Of a stretch of 64,000 nucleotides of DNA, positions 16,200 to 24,796 are shown piece by piece. The stretch is from Staphylococcus simulans (lineage in GTDB: Bacteria; Bacillota; Bacilli; Staphylococcales; Staphylococcaceae): positions 186,001 to 250,000 of the forward strand of contig NZ_MRZJ01000002.1 of assembly GCF_002994445.1 (NCBI RefSeq), in the 5' to 3' direction. The notes beneath the pieces are model-generated. The model did no database searches and was not told the origin of the DNA. It saw only the letters and a program-made list of their open reading frames with translations. The stretch's first letter is position 1. Every line of letters starts with the position of its first letter. The position numbers and the translations under genes were made by a program.

Positions 16200-19157
16200 A
16201 TGCAAGACCATCTTGTCCTTACTTTAGACGGGAAAGACTATCTTGTGGAACCAGGTACGAATCTTCTCCAGTTCATCAAATCTAGAGATACATTTGTGCC
16301 GTCAATTTGTTATAACGAATCGTTAGGGCCGATTGAAACTTGTGATACATGTGCGGTAGAAATCGATGGTAAAATCGAGCGCGCATGCGGAACAACAATT
16401 GATCGACCAATGGTCGTTAACACGACAAACAGCGATGTGAAAGCATCTCAAAAGGAAGCTTTAGATCGCATTTTAGAAAAACACATACTTTATTGTACAG
16501 TGTGCGACTACAACAACGGTGACTGCGAAATCCATAATACTATGGATGAATTCGGTGTTCAGGAACAATCATATGAATATAAAGACAAAGGTTATGAGAA
16601 AGACTTCGGTCCTTTCTACCGTTATGACCCAAGTCAATGTATTCTATGCGGCCGTTGTGTAGAAGTTTGTCAAGATGTGCAAGTCAACGAAACGCTATCT
16701 ATTGACTGGGAACGCGAACAACCGCGTGTTATCTGGGATAACGACGTATCTATCAACGAATCATCATGTGTATCTTGCGGACAATGTGCGACAGTATGTC
16801 CATGTAACGCAATGATGGAAAACCACATGGTGGGTGAAGCTGGTTATATGTCAGATACTGAACCAGGTACTTTAGCAGACATGATTGACTTGACTAAAAA
16901 AGCAGAACCAGGTTACGGTCCGTTATTTGCTATTTCTGACTCAGAAGCAGCAATGCGCGAAGAACGTATTGAGAAAACGAAAACAGTATGTACATACTGT
17001 GGTGTGGGATGCTCATTCGACGTTTGGACAAAAGACCGTGAAATCCTTAAAGTTCAACCGCAGCACGATTCACCAGCAAACCGCATTTCTAGCTGTGTGA
17101 AAGGTAAATTCGGTTGGGATTACGTCAACTCTGAAGAGCGTTTGACAAAACCGTTAGTACGTAAAGGCGACGAGTTCGTTGAAGTTGAATGGGAAGAAGC
17201 ATTGAATGTAATCAGTGAAAACTTCTTGCGTATCAAAGAAGAACAAGGTGCTGATGCATTATCATTCATCGCTTCATCTAAAGGTACTATTGAAGAATCT
17301 TACCTTATGCAGAAATTATCAAGACAACTTGGTACAAATAACGTCGACAACTGTTCACGTTATTGCCAAGCACCTGCGACAAAAGGTTTATTCCGTACAG
17401 TAGGTCACGGCGGCGACTCAGGTTCAGCGGATGATTTAATGATTGCGAAAATGGTTGTTTTAGTAGGTACAAATACAGCTGAAGCACACCCTGTTATCGC
17501 ATCTAAAATCAAACGCGGACACAAACTTTACGGCAACAAATTACATGTCTTCGACATTCGTAAGCATGAAATGGCAGAACGTGCCGACAAATTCTATCAA
17601 CCTAAACCAGGTACTGACTTAGTTTGGATGGCAGCTGTCACAAAATACATCATTGATAATGACCTTCAAGATCAAGCATTCATCGATGAATGGGTAGACA
17701 ATTTCGATGAATACTACAAATCATTAGCACCATTCACAATGGAATTTGCGGAAGAAGCAACAGGTATTCCTAAAGAAGACTTGATTCATTTCGCACATGA
17801 AATGGTAGATTCTGAAAGTGTAAGTATTGCGTGGGCTATGGGTGTTACACAACAAGACATCGGTAGTGATACAAGTACTGCAATTTCAAACTTATTGCTT
17901 GCGACAGGCAACTACAGAAGACCAGGTACAGGTGCATATCCGTTACGCGGACACAACAACGTACAAGGCTGCAGTGACGCAGGCAGTATGCCGGATAAAT
18001 TCCCTGGCTATCAAGATGTAACAGATGATAAAATCCGTGCGAAATTCGAAAAAGCATGGGGCGTTGAAATTCCATCACATGTCGGACGCGACAACCATCA
18101 AATGATGGAAGGTATTCACAATAATGAAATCGATGCAATGTATATTTATGGTGAAGATACAGGTATCGTGGATGCGAATATTAACTTTGTACAAGCAGCA
18201 CTTGAAAAAGTCGGCTTCTTAGTTGTTCAAGATGCTTTCTTAACACAAACTGCACGCTTTGCGAACGTAGTATTGCCGGCAGCGCCATCACTCGAAAAAG
18301 ATGGTACTTTCGCTAATACAGAACGTCGTATCCAACGCTTATACAAAGCGATTGAACCGCTTGGCGATTCTAAACCTGACTGGGAAATCATTCAATTGAT
18401 CGCAAACAAAGTCGGCTTAGATTGGAACTACACGCATCCAAGCGAAATTATGGATGAAATGGCAAGCTTGACACCATTATTCGCAGGTGTAAACTATGAG
18501 CGTTTAGAAGGTTACAAGTCATTACAATGGCCAGTACATGAAGACGGTACAGATGAACCGACATTGTATTTAGAAGGCTTCAATTTCCCTAATAAACGTG
18601 CAAAATTCTATCCATTAACATTTGATAACTTCTTCAAACAAGATGAAGAATATGATATCCATGTGAACAATGGACGTCTCTTAGAGCACTTCCACGAAGG
18701 CAACATGACTTATCAAGTGCCTGGTATTAAATACAAAGTGCCGAATGTCTATGTAGAAATTTCTCCTGAATTAGCAGAAGACCGCGGTATTCATGAAGGT
18801 GCTGAAGTGAAATTGATTTCTTCAACGGGTGAAGTTGAATTAGTGGTTCACGTTACAGACCGCGTAAAAGGCAAAGAAATTTACATTCCTATGAATAATA
18901 ATGCGGATGAAGATGGTACTGCAGGTGCAGTGAACATGTTAACAAACAGTGATGTGGATAAAGACACAGATACACCATCTTACAAACGTACATCTGCACG
19001 TATGGAAGTTATTACAAGAAGAGGTAAATCACCATTGAACCCTGCTAACTTCCGTGTAGATACAAAACGCAACCCGCAATATAGTGTTCAAGTTCAGAAA
19101 AAATGGGCACGTCCTGACTACGTGTTCCCAGGAAATCAGGTGAGACACGATGGCTGA
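16200..19157 (+). CDS. fdhA: molybdenum-dependent formate dehydrogenase, catalytic subunit
   Basis: This 985-residue protein oxidises formate to CO2. An N-terminal 2Fe-2S domain has Cys37, 48, 51 and 63. A His-Cys3 site is formed by His95, Cys99, 102 and 109. A two-cluster ferredoxin domain has Cys147/150/153/157 and Cys190/193/196/200. A 4Fe-4S site ahead of the molybdopterin domain has Cys264/267/271/299. By alignment with Sec-containing enzymes, Cys389 in [10 protein letters not shown] is the Mo ligand. The C-terminal region is the dinucleotide-binding domain. The layout matches Bacillus YjgC/YrhE, which are cytoplasmic. It needs the moa/moe/mob/mod genes and fdhD present in this window. 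The stop overlaps the DUF1641 gene. Confidence 0.93.
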   Translation: MQDHLVLTLDGKDYLVEPGTNLLQFIKSRDTFVPSICYNESLGPIETCDTCAVEIDGKIERACGTTIDRPMVVNTTNSDVKASQKEALDRILEKHILYCTVCDYNNGDCEIHNTMDEFGVQEQSYEYKDKGYEKDFGPFYRYDPSQCILCGRCVEVCQDVQVNETLSIDWEREQPRVIWDNDVSINESSCVSCGQCATVCPCNAMMENHMVGEAGYMSDTEPGTLADMIDLTKKAEPGYGPLFAISDSEAAMREERIEKTKTVCTYCGVGCSFDVWTKDREILKVQPQHDSPANRISSCVKGKFGWDYVNSEERLTKPLVRKGDEFVEVEWEEALNVISENFLRIKEEQGADALSFIASSKGTIEESYLMQKLSRQLGTNNVDNCSRYCQAPATKGLFRTVGHGGDSGSADDLMIAKMVVLVGTNTAEAHPVIASKIKRGHKLYGNKLHVFDIRKHEMAERADKFYQPKPGTDLVWMAAVTKYIIDNDLQDQAFIDEWVDNFDEYYKSLAPFTMEFAEEATGIPKEDLIHFAHEMVDSESVSIAWAMGVTQQDIGSDTSTAISNLLLATGNYRRPGTGAYPLRGHNNVQGCSDAGSMPDKFPGYQDVTDDKIRAKFEKAWGVEIPSHVGRDNHQMMEGIHNNEIDAMYIYGEDTGIVDANINFVQAALEKVGFLVVQDAFLTQTARFANVVLPAAPSLEKDGTFANTERRIQRLYKAIEPLGDSKPDWEIIQLIANKVGLDWNYTHPSEIMDEMASLTPLFAGVNYERLEGYKSLQWPVHEDGTDEPTLYLEGFNFPNKRAKFYPLTFDNFFKQDEEYDIHVNNGRLLEHFHEGNMTYQVPGIKYKVPNVYVEISPELAEDRGIHEGAEVKLISSTGEVELVVHVTDRVKGKEIYIPMNNNADEDGTAGAVNMLTNSDVDKDTDTPSYKRTSARMEVITRRGKSPLNPANFRVDTKRNPQYSVQVQKKWARPDYVFPGNQVRHDG

Positions 19158-19614
19158 AAATATTAGAAAAATTAGACGTATGGAAGTTTCGCACGAAGAG
19201 CAAAAAGCAAAAGACATCAATGAAGTGACGGATGCAATTGCGGAAAATAAAGATGTTATTTTAAAAGCAATTCGTTTAGTTAAAGTCTTAGATGACGCAA
19301 AAATCTTAGACGCTGGTATTGGCGCAGTCGAAAAACGCGGTGTCATCACTAAGAAAATCACAAATGAATTGAATAAAGAACACTATACAGGTCTTTTAAA
19401 CAACTTAGCACCGCTTGTATTTATGCTTGGCAAAGTTGACGTTGCAGGTACAGAAGAAATGTTGGAGAAATTAAATAAAGGACTTAAAAATGCGAATCAA
19501 GCAAGTCCGAACCAACGTACTTCAATCGGCAGCTTAGTCGGTTTATTGAAAGATGATGAAGCAAACAGAAGTATTACTTACTTCTTAAATATTTTAAAAG
19601 GAATGTCTCGTTAA
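19150..19614 (+). CDS. DUF1641 protein, formate dehydrogenase partner
   Basis: This 154-residue helical protein starts 8 bp inside the fdhA stop (translational coupling). It contains the DUF1641 core ([38 protein letters not shown]). Bacillus yjgD has the same position next to yjgC. It is presumably a small subunit or assembly partner of the dehydrogenase; the biochemical role is not established. A strong terminator follows. Confidence 0.85.
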   Translation: MAENIRKIRRMEVSHEEQKAKDINEVTDAIAENKDVILKAIRLVKVLDDAKILDAGIGAVEKRGVITKKITNELNKEHYTGLLNNLAPLVFMLGKVDVAGTEEMLEKLNKGLKNANQASPNQRTSIGSLVGLLKDDEANRSITYFLNILKGMSR

Positions 19615-19633
19615 GTTGAGAGATTGCTTTATA

Positions 19634-19665
19634 AGGGCTGTTCTGCATGAGAACAGCTCTTTTTT
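19634..19665 (+). terminator. terminator of the fdhA operon
   Basis: AGGGCTGTTCT (19634-19644) pairs with AGAACAGCTCT (19650-19660), followed by TTTTTT. Confidence 0.85.
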
Positions 19666-19756
19666 ACATATTAGAATCCTTTCACCTAAAGGGTGTTGAT
19701 TTATGATAAACTTTAATAGCATTGATGCGTATTGAAATAGAAAGCAGGTGTTTTTG

Positions 19757-20002
19757 ATGATTAACCCTAAAATACTTAAAGGGTTAGCCATTATATCGAA
19801 TGTGTTTGTGGTATTAGGTTTCATCTTTTTGATTATGATGAAAGTAGTACTTGCGATTACGATGTTCGTTATAGGCTTAACGATAAGTTTAATGATGTTT
19901 AATGTTTTATTCCGCGACAGAACAGGAATGAAGTTAATTATAAATCTTTCTTTCATAATCGTAATGATTGTCATTATCGCGGCATACTTTATGTTGAAAT
20001 AG
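19757..20002 (+). CDS. small membrane protein, 81 residues
   Basis: Three hydrophobic segments (about residues 8-28, 30-48 and 60-79) are present, with a short charged loop (RDRTG). I start it at ATG 19757, with AGGTG 6 nt upstream; GTG 19748 lies in the ribosome site. It precedes the glucosaminidase gene by 25 bp and is probably co-transcribed. Function is unknown. Confidence 0.6.
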   Translation: MINPKILKGLAIISNVFVVLGFIFLIMMKVVLAITMFVIGLTISLMMFNVLFRDRTGMKLIINLSFIIVMIVIIAAYFMLK

Positions 20003-20027
20003 AAATAATACATGAGGAGTACACTAT

Positions 20028-20804
20028 ATGAATCGAGCAGTTCGAAACCGTATTTTCAAGCTATTCGTCGGTTTGATTTTAGTCATATTTATTATTTTAT
20101 TAATTATTAATGAAACCGGCTTATTCCATAAAGATCGTAATTATACGTTTGATGAAGCGGCACAACTTCAAACACAAAAAGGTGTATTGAATACTAAAGA
20201 AGACAAAGGACGTTTTGTGAATGCTTCTGATGAAGATGTTGCACAAGCTATGAAGATCAAAAATCAGCACCAAAATATCAGTTATATGGATATCTCTGAA
20301 GAGGTGCCGATGGATGAAGCAGAAGTCAATCAGATGTTAAAAGGCAAAGGTGTACTTGAAAATAAAGGCGATGCCTTCTTAAAAGCACAAGAAAAATATG
20401 ATGTGAATGTGATTTACCTTGTGAGTCATGCTTTGATAGAAACTGGACATGGCCGTTCAGAACTTGCAAAAGGTATCGACTATAAAGGCAAGACGTATTA
20501 TAACTTTTACGGTATCGGTGCTTTTGATGAAGATGCGATGAAGCATGGACACAGCTATGCGAAAAAGCAAAAGTGGACTTCACCTGAAAATGCCATTTTG
20601 GGCGGTGCACGTTTTGTACGCAAAGAATTCTTCGACCGCTATCAAATTTCTTTATATCAAATGCGCTGGAATCCTGCACATCCTGGTCAGCATCAATATG
20701 CCAGCGATATCGGATGGGATCAAAATATTGCAGGGATGATGGAGCATTATTATCAAAAATACGGCATCAAGAAAGATGATGTACGCAAAAATTTCTATAA
20801 ATAA
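20028..20804 (+). CDS. membrane-anchored N-acetylglucosaminidase (SagA/SagB-type)
   Basis: This 258-residue protein has a single N-terminal membrane helix (about residues 11-32), a linker and a glucosaminidase domain from about residue 105. The catalytic Glu is in ALIETGHGRSELAKG, and the NFYGIGAFD and W-rich substrate segments are family typical. Such staphylococcal enzymes cut glycan strands to adjust their length during wall growth. Which of the paralogues it is cannot be decided here. GAGGAG precedes ATG 20028. Confidence 0.85.
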   Translation: MNRAVRNRIFKLFVGLILVIFIILLIINETGLFHKDRNYTFDEAAQLQTQKGVLNTKEDKGRFVNASDEDVAQAMKIKNQHQNISYMDISEEVPMDEAEVNQMLKGKGVLENKGDAFLKAQEKYDVNVIYLVSHALIETGHGRSELAKGIDYKGKTYYNFYGIGAFDEDAMKHGHSYAKKQKWTSPENAILGGARFVRKEFFDRYQISLYQMRWNPAHPGQHQYASDIGWDQNIAGMMEHYYQKYGIKKDDVRKNFYK

Positions 20805-20809
20805 CAGCA

Positions 20810-20834
20810 AGAGGGCAGCAGCCCTCTTTTTTGT
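20810..20834 (+). terminator. terminator of the glucosaminidase gene
   Basis: AGAGGG, CAGCAG, CCCTCT, then TTTTTT. Confidence 0.8.
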
Positions 20835-20905
20835 AAGGTAAAAGCATAGTAAACAGGGAATATGATATGATAAATAAGAAGTGTTAAAAAGAGGTGGATT
20901 TTGAG

Positions 20906-22030
20906 ATGAAAATAGCTATTGTCGGCGGCGGCATTGGCGGATTAACCGCAGCTGCCTTGTTGCATGAACAAGATCATGAAGTTCATGTATTCGAACAACA
21001 AGAGAAAATCAAAGAAGTGGGTGCCGGAATCGGTATCGGCGGCAATGTTTTAGAAAAATTAGGCAATCATGATATGGCAAAAGGGATTAAAAATGCAGGA
21101 CAAGTTATCAAAGAGATGGAAATCTTAGATGATAAAGGACATACATTAAATAAAGCTGTGATGAAAAAAGGTACAGTCAATTTAACTTTGGCGAGACAAA
21201 CATTAATTGATGTTATCGCTTCTTATGTACCGGAATCTGCGATTCATACAGGCACTAAAATTATCAACTTAGTACAAAACAGTTCGAAAGTAACATTGAC
21301 GACTGAGCAAGGTGAAGCACATCATTTTGATTTATGTATTGCGGCAGATGGTCTGCATTCTATCATTCGCCAGCAAGTGAATCCAAAAGCAAAAGTGAAT
21401 TATCAAGGTTACACATGCTTTAGAGGATTAGTAGAAGATGTAAGTCTATCACAACAACACACCGCAAAAGAATATTGGGGTGCTAAAGGAAGAGTAGGCA
21501 TTGTCCCATTATTGAACAATAAAGCGTATTGGTTTATCGCAGTGAATGCTAAACAAGGTGATCCTAAATTCAAAGATTTCACTAAGCCTTATATCCAAGC
21601 TTATTATAATCATTATCCGAATGAAGTACGCCGCATCTTAGACCAGCAAAGCGAAACAGGTATTATCCGTCATGATATTTATGATTTAACACCGATGCAG
21701 TCATTTGTGTACGGCCGTACATTACTTTTAGGCGATGCTGCACATGCGACAACACCGAATATGGGTCAAGGTGCAGGACAAGCTATGGAAGATGCCATTG
21801 TGTTAACGAACTGCTTAAGCAAATACGACTTCAGAGAAGCATTGTCGCGCTATGATGCATTGCGTGTCAAACACACTGGAAAAGTGATTAAACGTTCACG
21901 CAGTATCGGTAAAAAAGCACAGTACCAAAACGGCTTGATGATCGGTTTACGCAATTTTGTATTAAAACGTATCCCGTCTAAGCTTATTTCTAACAAAGCA
22001 AAATTCTTATACAAAACCAAAGCTGAATAA
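20906..22030 (+). CDS. FAD-dependent monooxygenase (PHBH fold)
   Basis: This 374-residue protein has the N-terminal dinucleotide motif IVGGGIGGLTAAALL (residues about 4-18), with an acidic residue ending the second strand (VHVFEQ). It also has the DG motif ADGLHSIIR (about 148) and the GD motif LLGDAAHATTPNMGQGAGQAMED (about 276-298). These define the class A flavin monooxygenase/UbiH-salicylate hydroxylase group; the substrate is unknown. I start at ATG 20906 with GAGGTGG 8 nt upstream; GTG 20894 lies within that site. A strong bidirectional terminator follows. Confidence 0.85.
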   Translation: MKIAIVGGGIGGLTAAALLHEQDHEVHVFEQQEKIKEVGAGIGIGGNVLEKLGNHDMAKGIKNAGQVIKEMEILDDKGHTLNKAVMKKGTVNLTLARQTLIDVIASYVPESAIHTGTKIINLVQNSSKVTLTTEQGEAHHFDLCIAADGLHSIIRQQVNPKAKVNYQGYTCFRGLVEDVSLSQQHTAKEYWGAKGRVGIVPLLNNKAYWFIAVNAKQGDPKFKDFTKPYIQAYYNHYPNEVRRILDQQSETGIIRHDIYDLTPMQSFVYGRTLLLGDAAHATTPNMGQGAGQAMEDAIVLTNCLSKYDFREALSRYDALRVKHTGKVIKRSRSIGKKAQYQNGLMIGLRNFVLKRIPSKLISNKAKFLYKTKAE

Positions 22031-22105
22031 TATAGCAATCTCAATAGAGTTGAGGATAATTTATAACAGAAAATAGAAAACAGAAAGATAGATATCAGGA
22101 AAAGC

Positions 22106-22141
22106 AAAAGAGGTTGGGGCCGTTTGGCCTCAACCTCTTTT
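22106..22141. terminator. bidirectional terminator
   Basis: AAAAGAGGTTGGGGCC, loop GTTT, GGCCTCAACCTCTTTT. It separates the convergent monooxygenase and dehydrogenase genes. Confidence 0.85.
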
Positions 22142-22183
22142 AACATTCATCGTTAATGCATCGAATTATTTTTTTATGATGGT

Positions 22184-23152
22184 TTATTCTACATCATTAA
22201 CAACGAATTTAGGTGCTTTGTTTTCTTTTAAGACGTCAACTGTGTTATTCGCAACAATTTTTGCCATGCCGTCACGTGCTTCGAAAGTTGCGTTACCGAT
22301 ATGCGGTGTGATAACCACATTATCTAGTGATTTCAAGTCTTCTGTGATTTTTGGTTCGAATTCGTAAACGTCTAATGCTGCACCTTCAATGACTTTATCT
22401 TTCAATGCATCTGCAAGTGCCTGTTCGTTAACGATAGGACCGCGTGAAGCATTGACTAAATAAGCAGTCGGTTTCATTTGTTTGAATTGTTCTGTGTCGA
22501 ACATATGATGCAAGTTATCGTTATATGCTGCGTTGATTGTTACAAAATCAGAGTTTTCTAAGAGTGTATCAAAGTCAGCATATTTCACACCTAATTCACG
22601 TTCTTTATCTTCTTTGCGGTGCGGGCCAGTGTAAAGAACATCCATATCGAAAGCTTTGGCACGTTTTGCGACTGCTGAACCGATTGCACCTAAACCTACG
22701 ATACCGATTGTTTTGCCTGAAACTTCTCTACCTCTGAAGAATAGAGGTGCCCAACCGTCAAAGCCTTTTGTACGTGAAAGTTGATCGCCTTCAGGAATGC
22801 GGCGTGCTACTGCAAGGACTAATGCGAAAGTAAGTTCTGCAGTAGAACGTGTTGAAACTTCTGGTGTATTTGTTACATAGATACCTTTTGATTTCGCAAA
22901 ATCGATATCTACGTTGTTGAAGCCAGCGCCGTAGTTTGCGATGACTTTCAGATTTTCTCCTGCTTCAATCACATCTTTGTCTACGTTTGTAGATAAGATA
23001 CTGATTAATGCATCTGCATCTTTTACACCGTTTTTCAATGTTTCTTGGTCCACAACACCTGGACCGTCATACATATCTACCTCAATGTTGTTTTCTTTTA
23101 GGATATCTAACCCTACTTGAGGGATGGGTCCTGCAATATAGACCTTAACCAT
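22184..23152 (-). CDS. D-isomer-specific 2-hydroxyacid dehydrogenase (hydroxypyruvate/glyoxylate reductase-like)
   Basis: This 322-residue protein has the Rossmann motif GLGAIGSAVAKRAKAF (about residues 150-165). The catalytic Arg is in VNASRGPIV, the Glu in the DVYEFEP segment and the His in VITPHIGNAT. The family reduces 2-oxoacids such as hydroxypyruvate or glyoxylate with NAD(P)H; the precise substrate is inference. I start at ATG 23152 with GGGAGTG 6 nt upstream, dropping three upstream codons. It appears monocistronic. Confidence 0.88.
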   Translation of the reverse strand: MVKVYIAGPIPQVGLDILKENNIEVDMYDGPGVVDQETLKNGVKDADALISILSTNVDKDVIEAGENLKVIANYGAGFNNVDIDFAKSKGIYVTNTPEVSTRSTAELTFALVLAVARRIPEGDQLSRTKGFDGWAPLFFRGREVSGKTIGIVGLGAIGSAVAKRAKAFDMDVLYTGPHRKEDKERELGVKYADFDTLLENSDFVTINAAYNDNLHHMFDTEQFKQMKPTAYLVNASRGPIVNEQALADALKDKVIEGAALDVYEFEPKITEDLKSLDNVVITPHIGNATFEARDGMAKIVANNTVDVLKENKAPKFVVNDVE

Positions 23153-23239
23153 ACAAAACACTCCCTTTCTTTACTTATATATTAAGTATATTAGAAGGAA
23201 GAACGATAAACAATTAATACACTGTGATTAACTTTTGCA

Positions 23240-23554
23240 TTATGAAATTAATTTTAATCCGACAGAAGAGACAACAATCAAACCGATACAAAGAATGCGC
23301 CAGAAGTTTTTAGATTCATTGTAGAAAATCATACTGATAATCGCACCGCCACCGGTACCGATACCTGTCCATATAGCATAAGCAGTACCCATCGGTATAG
23401 ATTTCATCGCAAGAGATAAGATACTGAAGCTGAAGATAAATGCGATACCTAATAAGACGATATAGAATTTTTTACCGGTACGATTTAATTCGTTTAATAA
23501 GATAACGCCTGCTATTTCGAAACAACCGGCGATAAATAAGAAAACCCAAGCCAT
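23240..23554 (-). CDS. SMR efflux pump subunit (paired type, second gene)
   Basis: This 104-residue protein has four membrane helices. It has the SMR active-site Glu in the first helix (FLFIAGCFEIAGV, Glu13) and the conserved GTAYAIWTGIGTGG segment in helix 3. It overlaps its partner (TAATG), and the two probably form a heterodimer like YkkCD. Possible substrates include guanidinium or quaternary ammonium compounds. Confidence 0.85.
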   Translation of the reverse strand: MAWVFLFIAGCFEIAGVILLNELNRTGKKFYIVLLGIAFIFSFSILSLAMKSIPMGTAYAIWTGIGTGGGAIISMIFYNESKNFWRILCIGLIVVSSVGLKLIS

Positions 23555-23886
23555 TATTGTGAACCCTCGCTTTCTGTTTCATCTGTGGAGAGTTTCAGTC
23601 CGATAATACCAATCAGCAGTAGTACTATAAAGAAGAGTTTGGTAAAACTGAAAGGATCTCCGTAAAAGACCATATCGATAATAATCGTACCGACAGTTCC
23701 GATACCGACGAAGATGGCATAAGCCGTTCCGACAGGTAAAGATTTGCAGGCATTGATGACGAGTGCGAAACTGATAGCAATCATAATGAATGTGACGCCC
23801 CAGCTTAAGACAGAATCCGCATTTTTTATACAATTGACCCAAATGATTTCAACAAGACCTGCCAAGATAACTTTGAACCAGCGCAT
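23554..23886 (-). CDS. SMR efflux pump subunit (paired type, first gene)
   Basis: This 110-residue protein has four helices, the Glu in the first helix (VILAGLVEIIWV, about Glu13) and GTAYAIFVGIGTVG in helix 3. It ends with a short acidic cytoplasmic tail (STDETESEGSQ) absent from its partner; asymmetric tails and loops are a hallmark of paired SMR transporters, which insert in opposite orientations. The upstream region shows no guanidine (ykkC) riboswitch landmarks. Confidence 0.85.
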   Translation of the reverse strand: MRWFKVILAGLVEIIWVNCIKNADSVLSWGVTFIMIAISFALVINACKSLPVGTAYAIFVGIGTVGTIIIDMVFYGDPFSFTKLFFIVLLLIGIIGLKLSTDETESEGSQ

Positions 23887-23981
23887 ATCGATTCCTCCCT
23901 CTTTTTTTAATCAATACTGTCTATTCTCTCAAATTAGGCATAACCTTACAATCAACATGTTTTAAATTATTGATATTTGAA

Positions 23982-24010
23982 CAAAAGAAAAAACAGCACA
24001 ATGTGCTGTT
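23982..24010 (-). terminator. terminator of the DUF4870 gene
   Basis: The near-palindrome AACAGCAC-AT-GTGCTGTT (about 23992-24010) is followed on the minus strand by a T-rich run. Confidence 0.65.
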
Positions 24011-24015
24011 TAAAT

Positions 24016-24393
24016 TTATTTGATGAAGCGGATAGTCAATGGAATAACATAATCTTCTCCATTATATGCTTTCACGGCTGCGATAATTGAGAAAATAAAA
24101 CTTAATAGTGCGATAATCGGCGCAATGACAAATCCAATCAAAACGAACATCAATAATAGAGAAACAAAAGACCATATTATATAAGAAATAAAATAATTGA
24201 AGTAATTTTTAGCCGTTTGATTAATGAAATCAGATTCTTGACCTTTTAACAACCAAATAATAAGCGGTCCGACAACGGTTGTAAAGAAACTGAGGACATA
24301 AATCAAGCATGCGAATGTACGTGCATCGGGTGTGGGAAACTGTTGATACTTTTCTGTAGTGTCATGGTGCAGCTCTGTTGTTTCGTCTTTCAT
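24016..24393 (-). CDS. DUF4870 membrane protein
   Basis: This 125-residue protein has a roughly 27-residue hydrophilic N-terminus rich in Thr, His and Glu. Three to four membrane segments follow, with the DUF4870 (Tic20-like) pattern: TFACLIYVLSFFT, GPLIIWLLKGQESDFINQTAKNYFNYFISY. Function is unknown. I start at ATG 24393 (AGGAGG 9 nt upstream) instead of the preceding TTG codon. Confidence 0.8.
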   Translation of the reverse strand: MKDETTELHHDTTEKYQQFPTPDARTFACLIYVLSFFTTVVGPLIIWLLKGQESDFINQTAKNYFNYFISYIIWSFVSLLLMFVLIGFVIAPIIALLSFIFSIIAAVKAYNGEDYVIPLTIRFIK

Positions 24394-24396
24394 CAA

Positions 24397-24557
24397 AGTA
24401 TGCCTCCTAAGTATATGGTAGATTAAGTATAAGAAAATTCATTTAGCAATTCACTCTATTCATTATTATACCAGTACAAGAGTAATGCGTATATCCATCA
24501 CTATAAATATGAGAAATTTAAAGAAAATGGTCGGGAAACAAATTTATATTTTATTAT
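24397..24557. other. AT-rich spacer
   Basis: Nothing recognisable is present apart from the ribosome site of the DUF4870 gene at its left end. The following 24558-24796 holds the promoter and leader described separately. Confidence 0.5.
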
Positions 24558-24586
24558 TTGCTTAATCATGTTACGATACTTATAAT
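24558..24586 (+). promoter_or_regulatory. promoter of the opine dehydrogenase/NhaC operon
   Basis: TTGCTT (24558-24563), exactly 17 bp, then TATAAT (24581-24586). Transcription should start near 24593, just before the leader's first stem. Confidence 0.75.
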
Positions 24587-24592
24587 ACACCG

Positions 24593-24760
24593 TTTAACCG
24601 TCACAGAAAACTGTTGTTGTGCATGTTCAGACAGACACAAGTTCCTATGTTTTCTGTTTTATTTTTGTTAAAGACGGTTAGATAGTTAAGGCAATATTTT
24701 TTACTTCGAGAGCCGTACTTCACTTTATTTTTTGCAATAAAGCGCTTGTGCGGTTTTTCA
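24593..24760 (+). promoter_or_regulatory. candidate riboswitch/attenuator leader of the opine dehydrogenase/NhaC operon
   Basis: P1 is TAACCGTC (24595-24602)/GACGGTTA (24673-24680), 8 perfect pairs. P2 is ACAGAAAAC (24603-24611)/GTTTTCTGT (24649-24657), 9 perfect pairs stacked on P1. A possible P3 is TTGTG (24617-24621)/CACAA (24636-24640). Downstream lies an intrinsic terminator: CCGTAC (24713-24718)/GTGCGG (24748-24753), inner CTTTATT (24723-24729)/AATAAAG (24736-24742), then TTTTT. The 3' arm of P1 (ACGGTT, 24674-24679) can instead pair with AGCCGT (24711-24716), the base of the terminator, as an antiterminator. None of the T-box, S-box or lysine landmarks is seen. Confidence 0.6.
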
Positions 24761-24796
24761 TAATCACGATAAAACAGAGAAAGAAGGTATACAGTT

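Noticed and set aside
17845..18138. Minus-strand frame inside fdhA, rich in His, Cys and Tyr
   Set aside because: It is a shadow of the fdhA coding sequence with atypical amino-acid composition and no start signals.
24623..24685. 20-codon leader peptide in the opine-dehydrogenase leader
   Set aside because: No Shine-Dalgarno sequence precedes ATG 24623, and there is no run of a single amino-acid codon as in classic attenuators. The base-pairing explanation is stronger.
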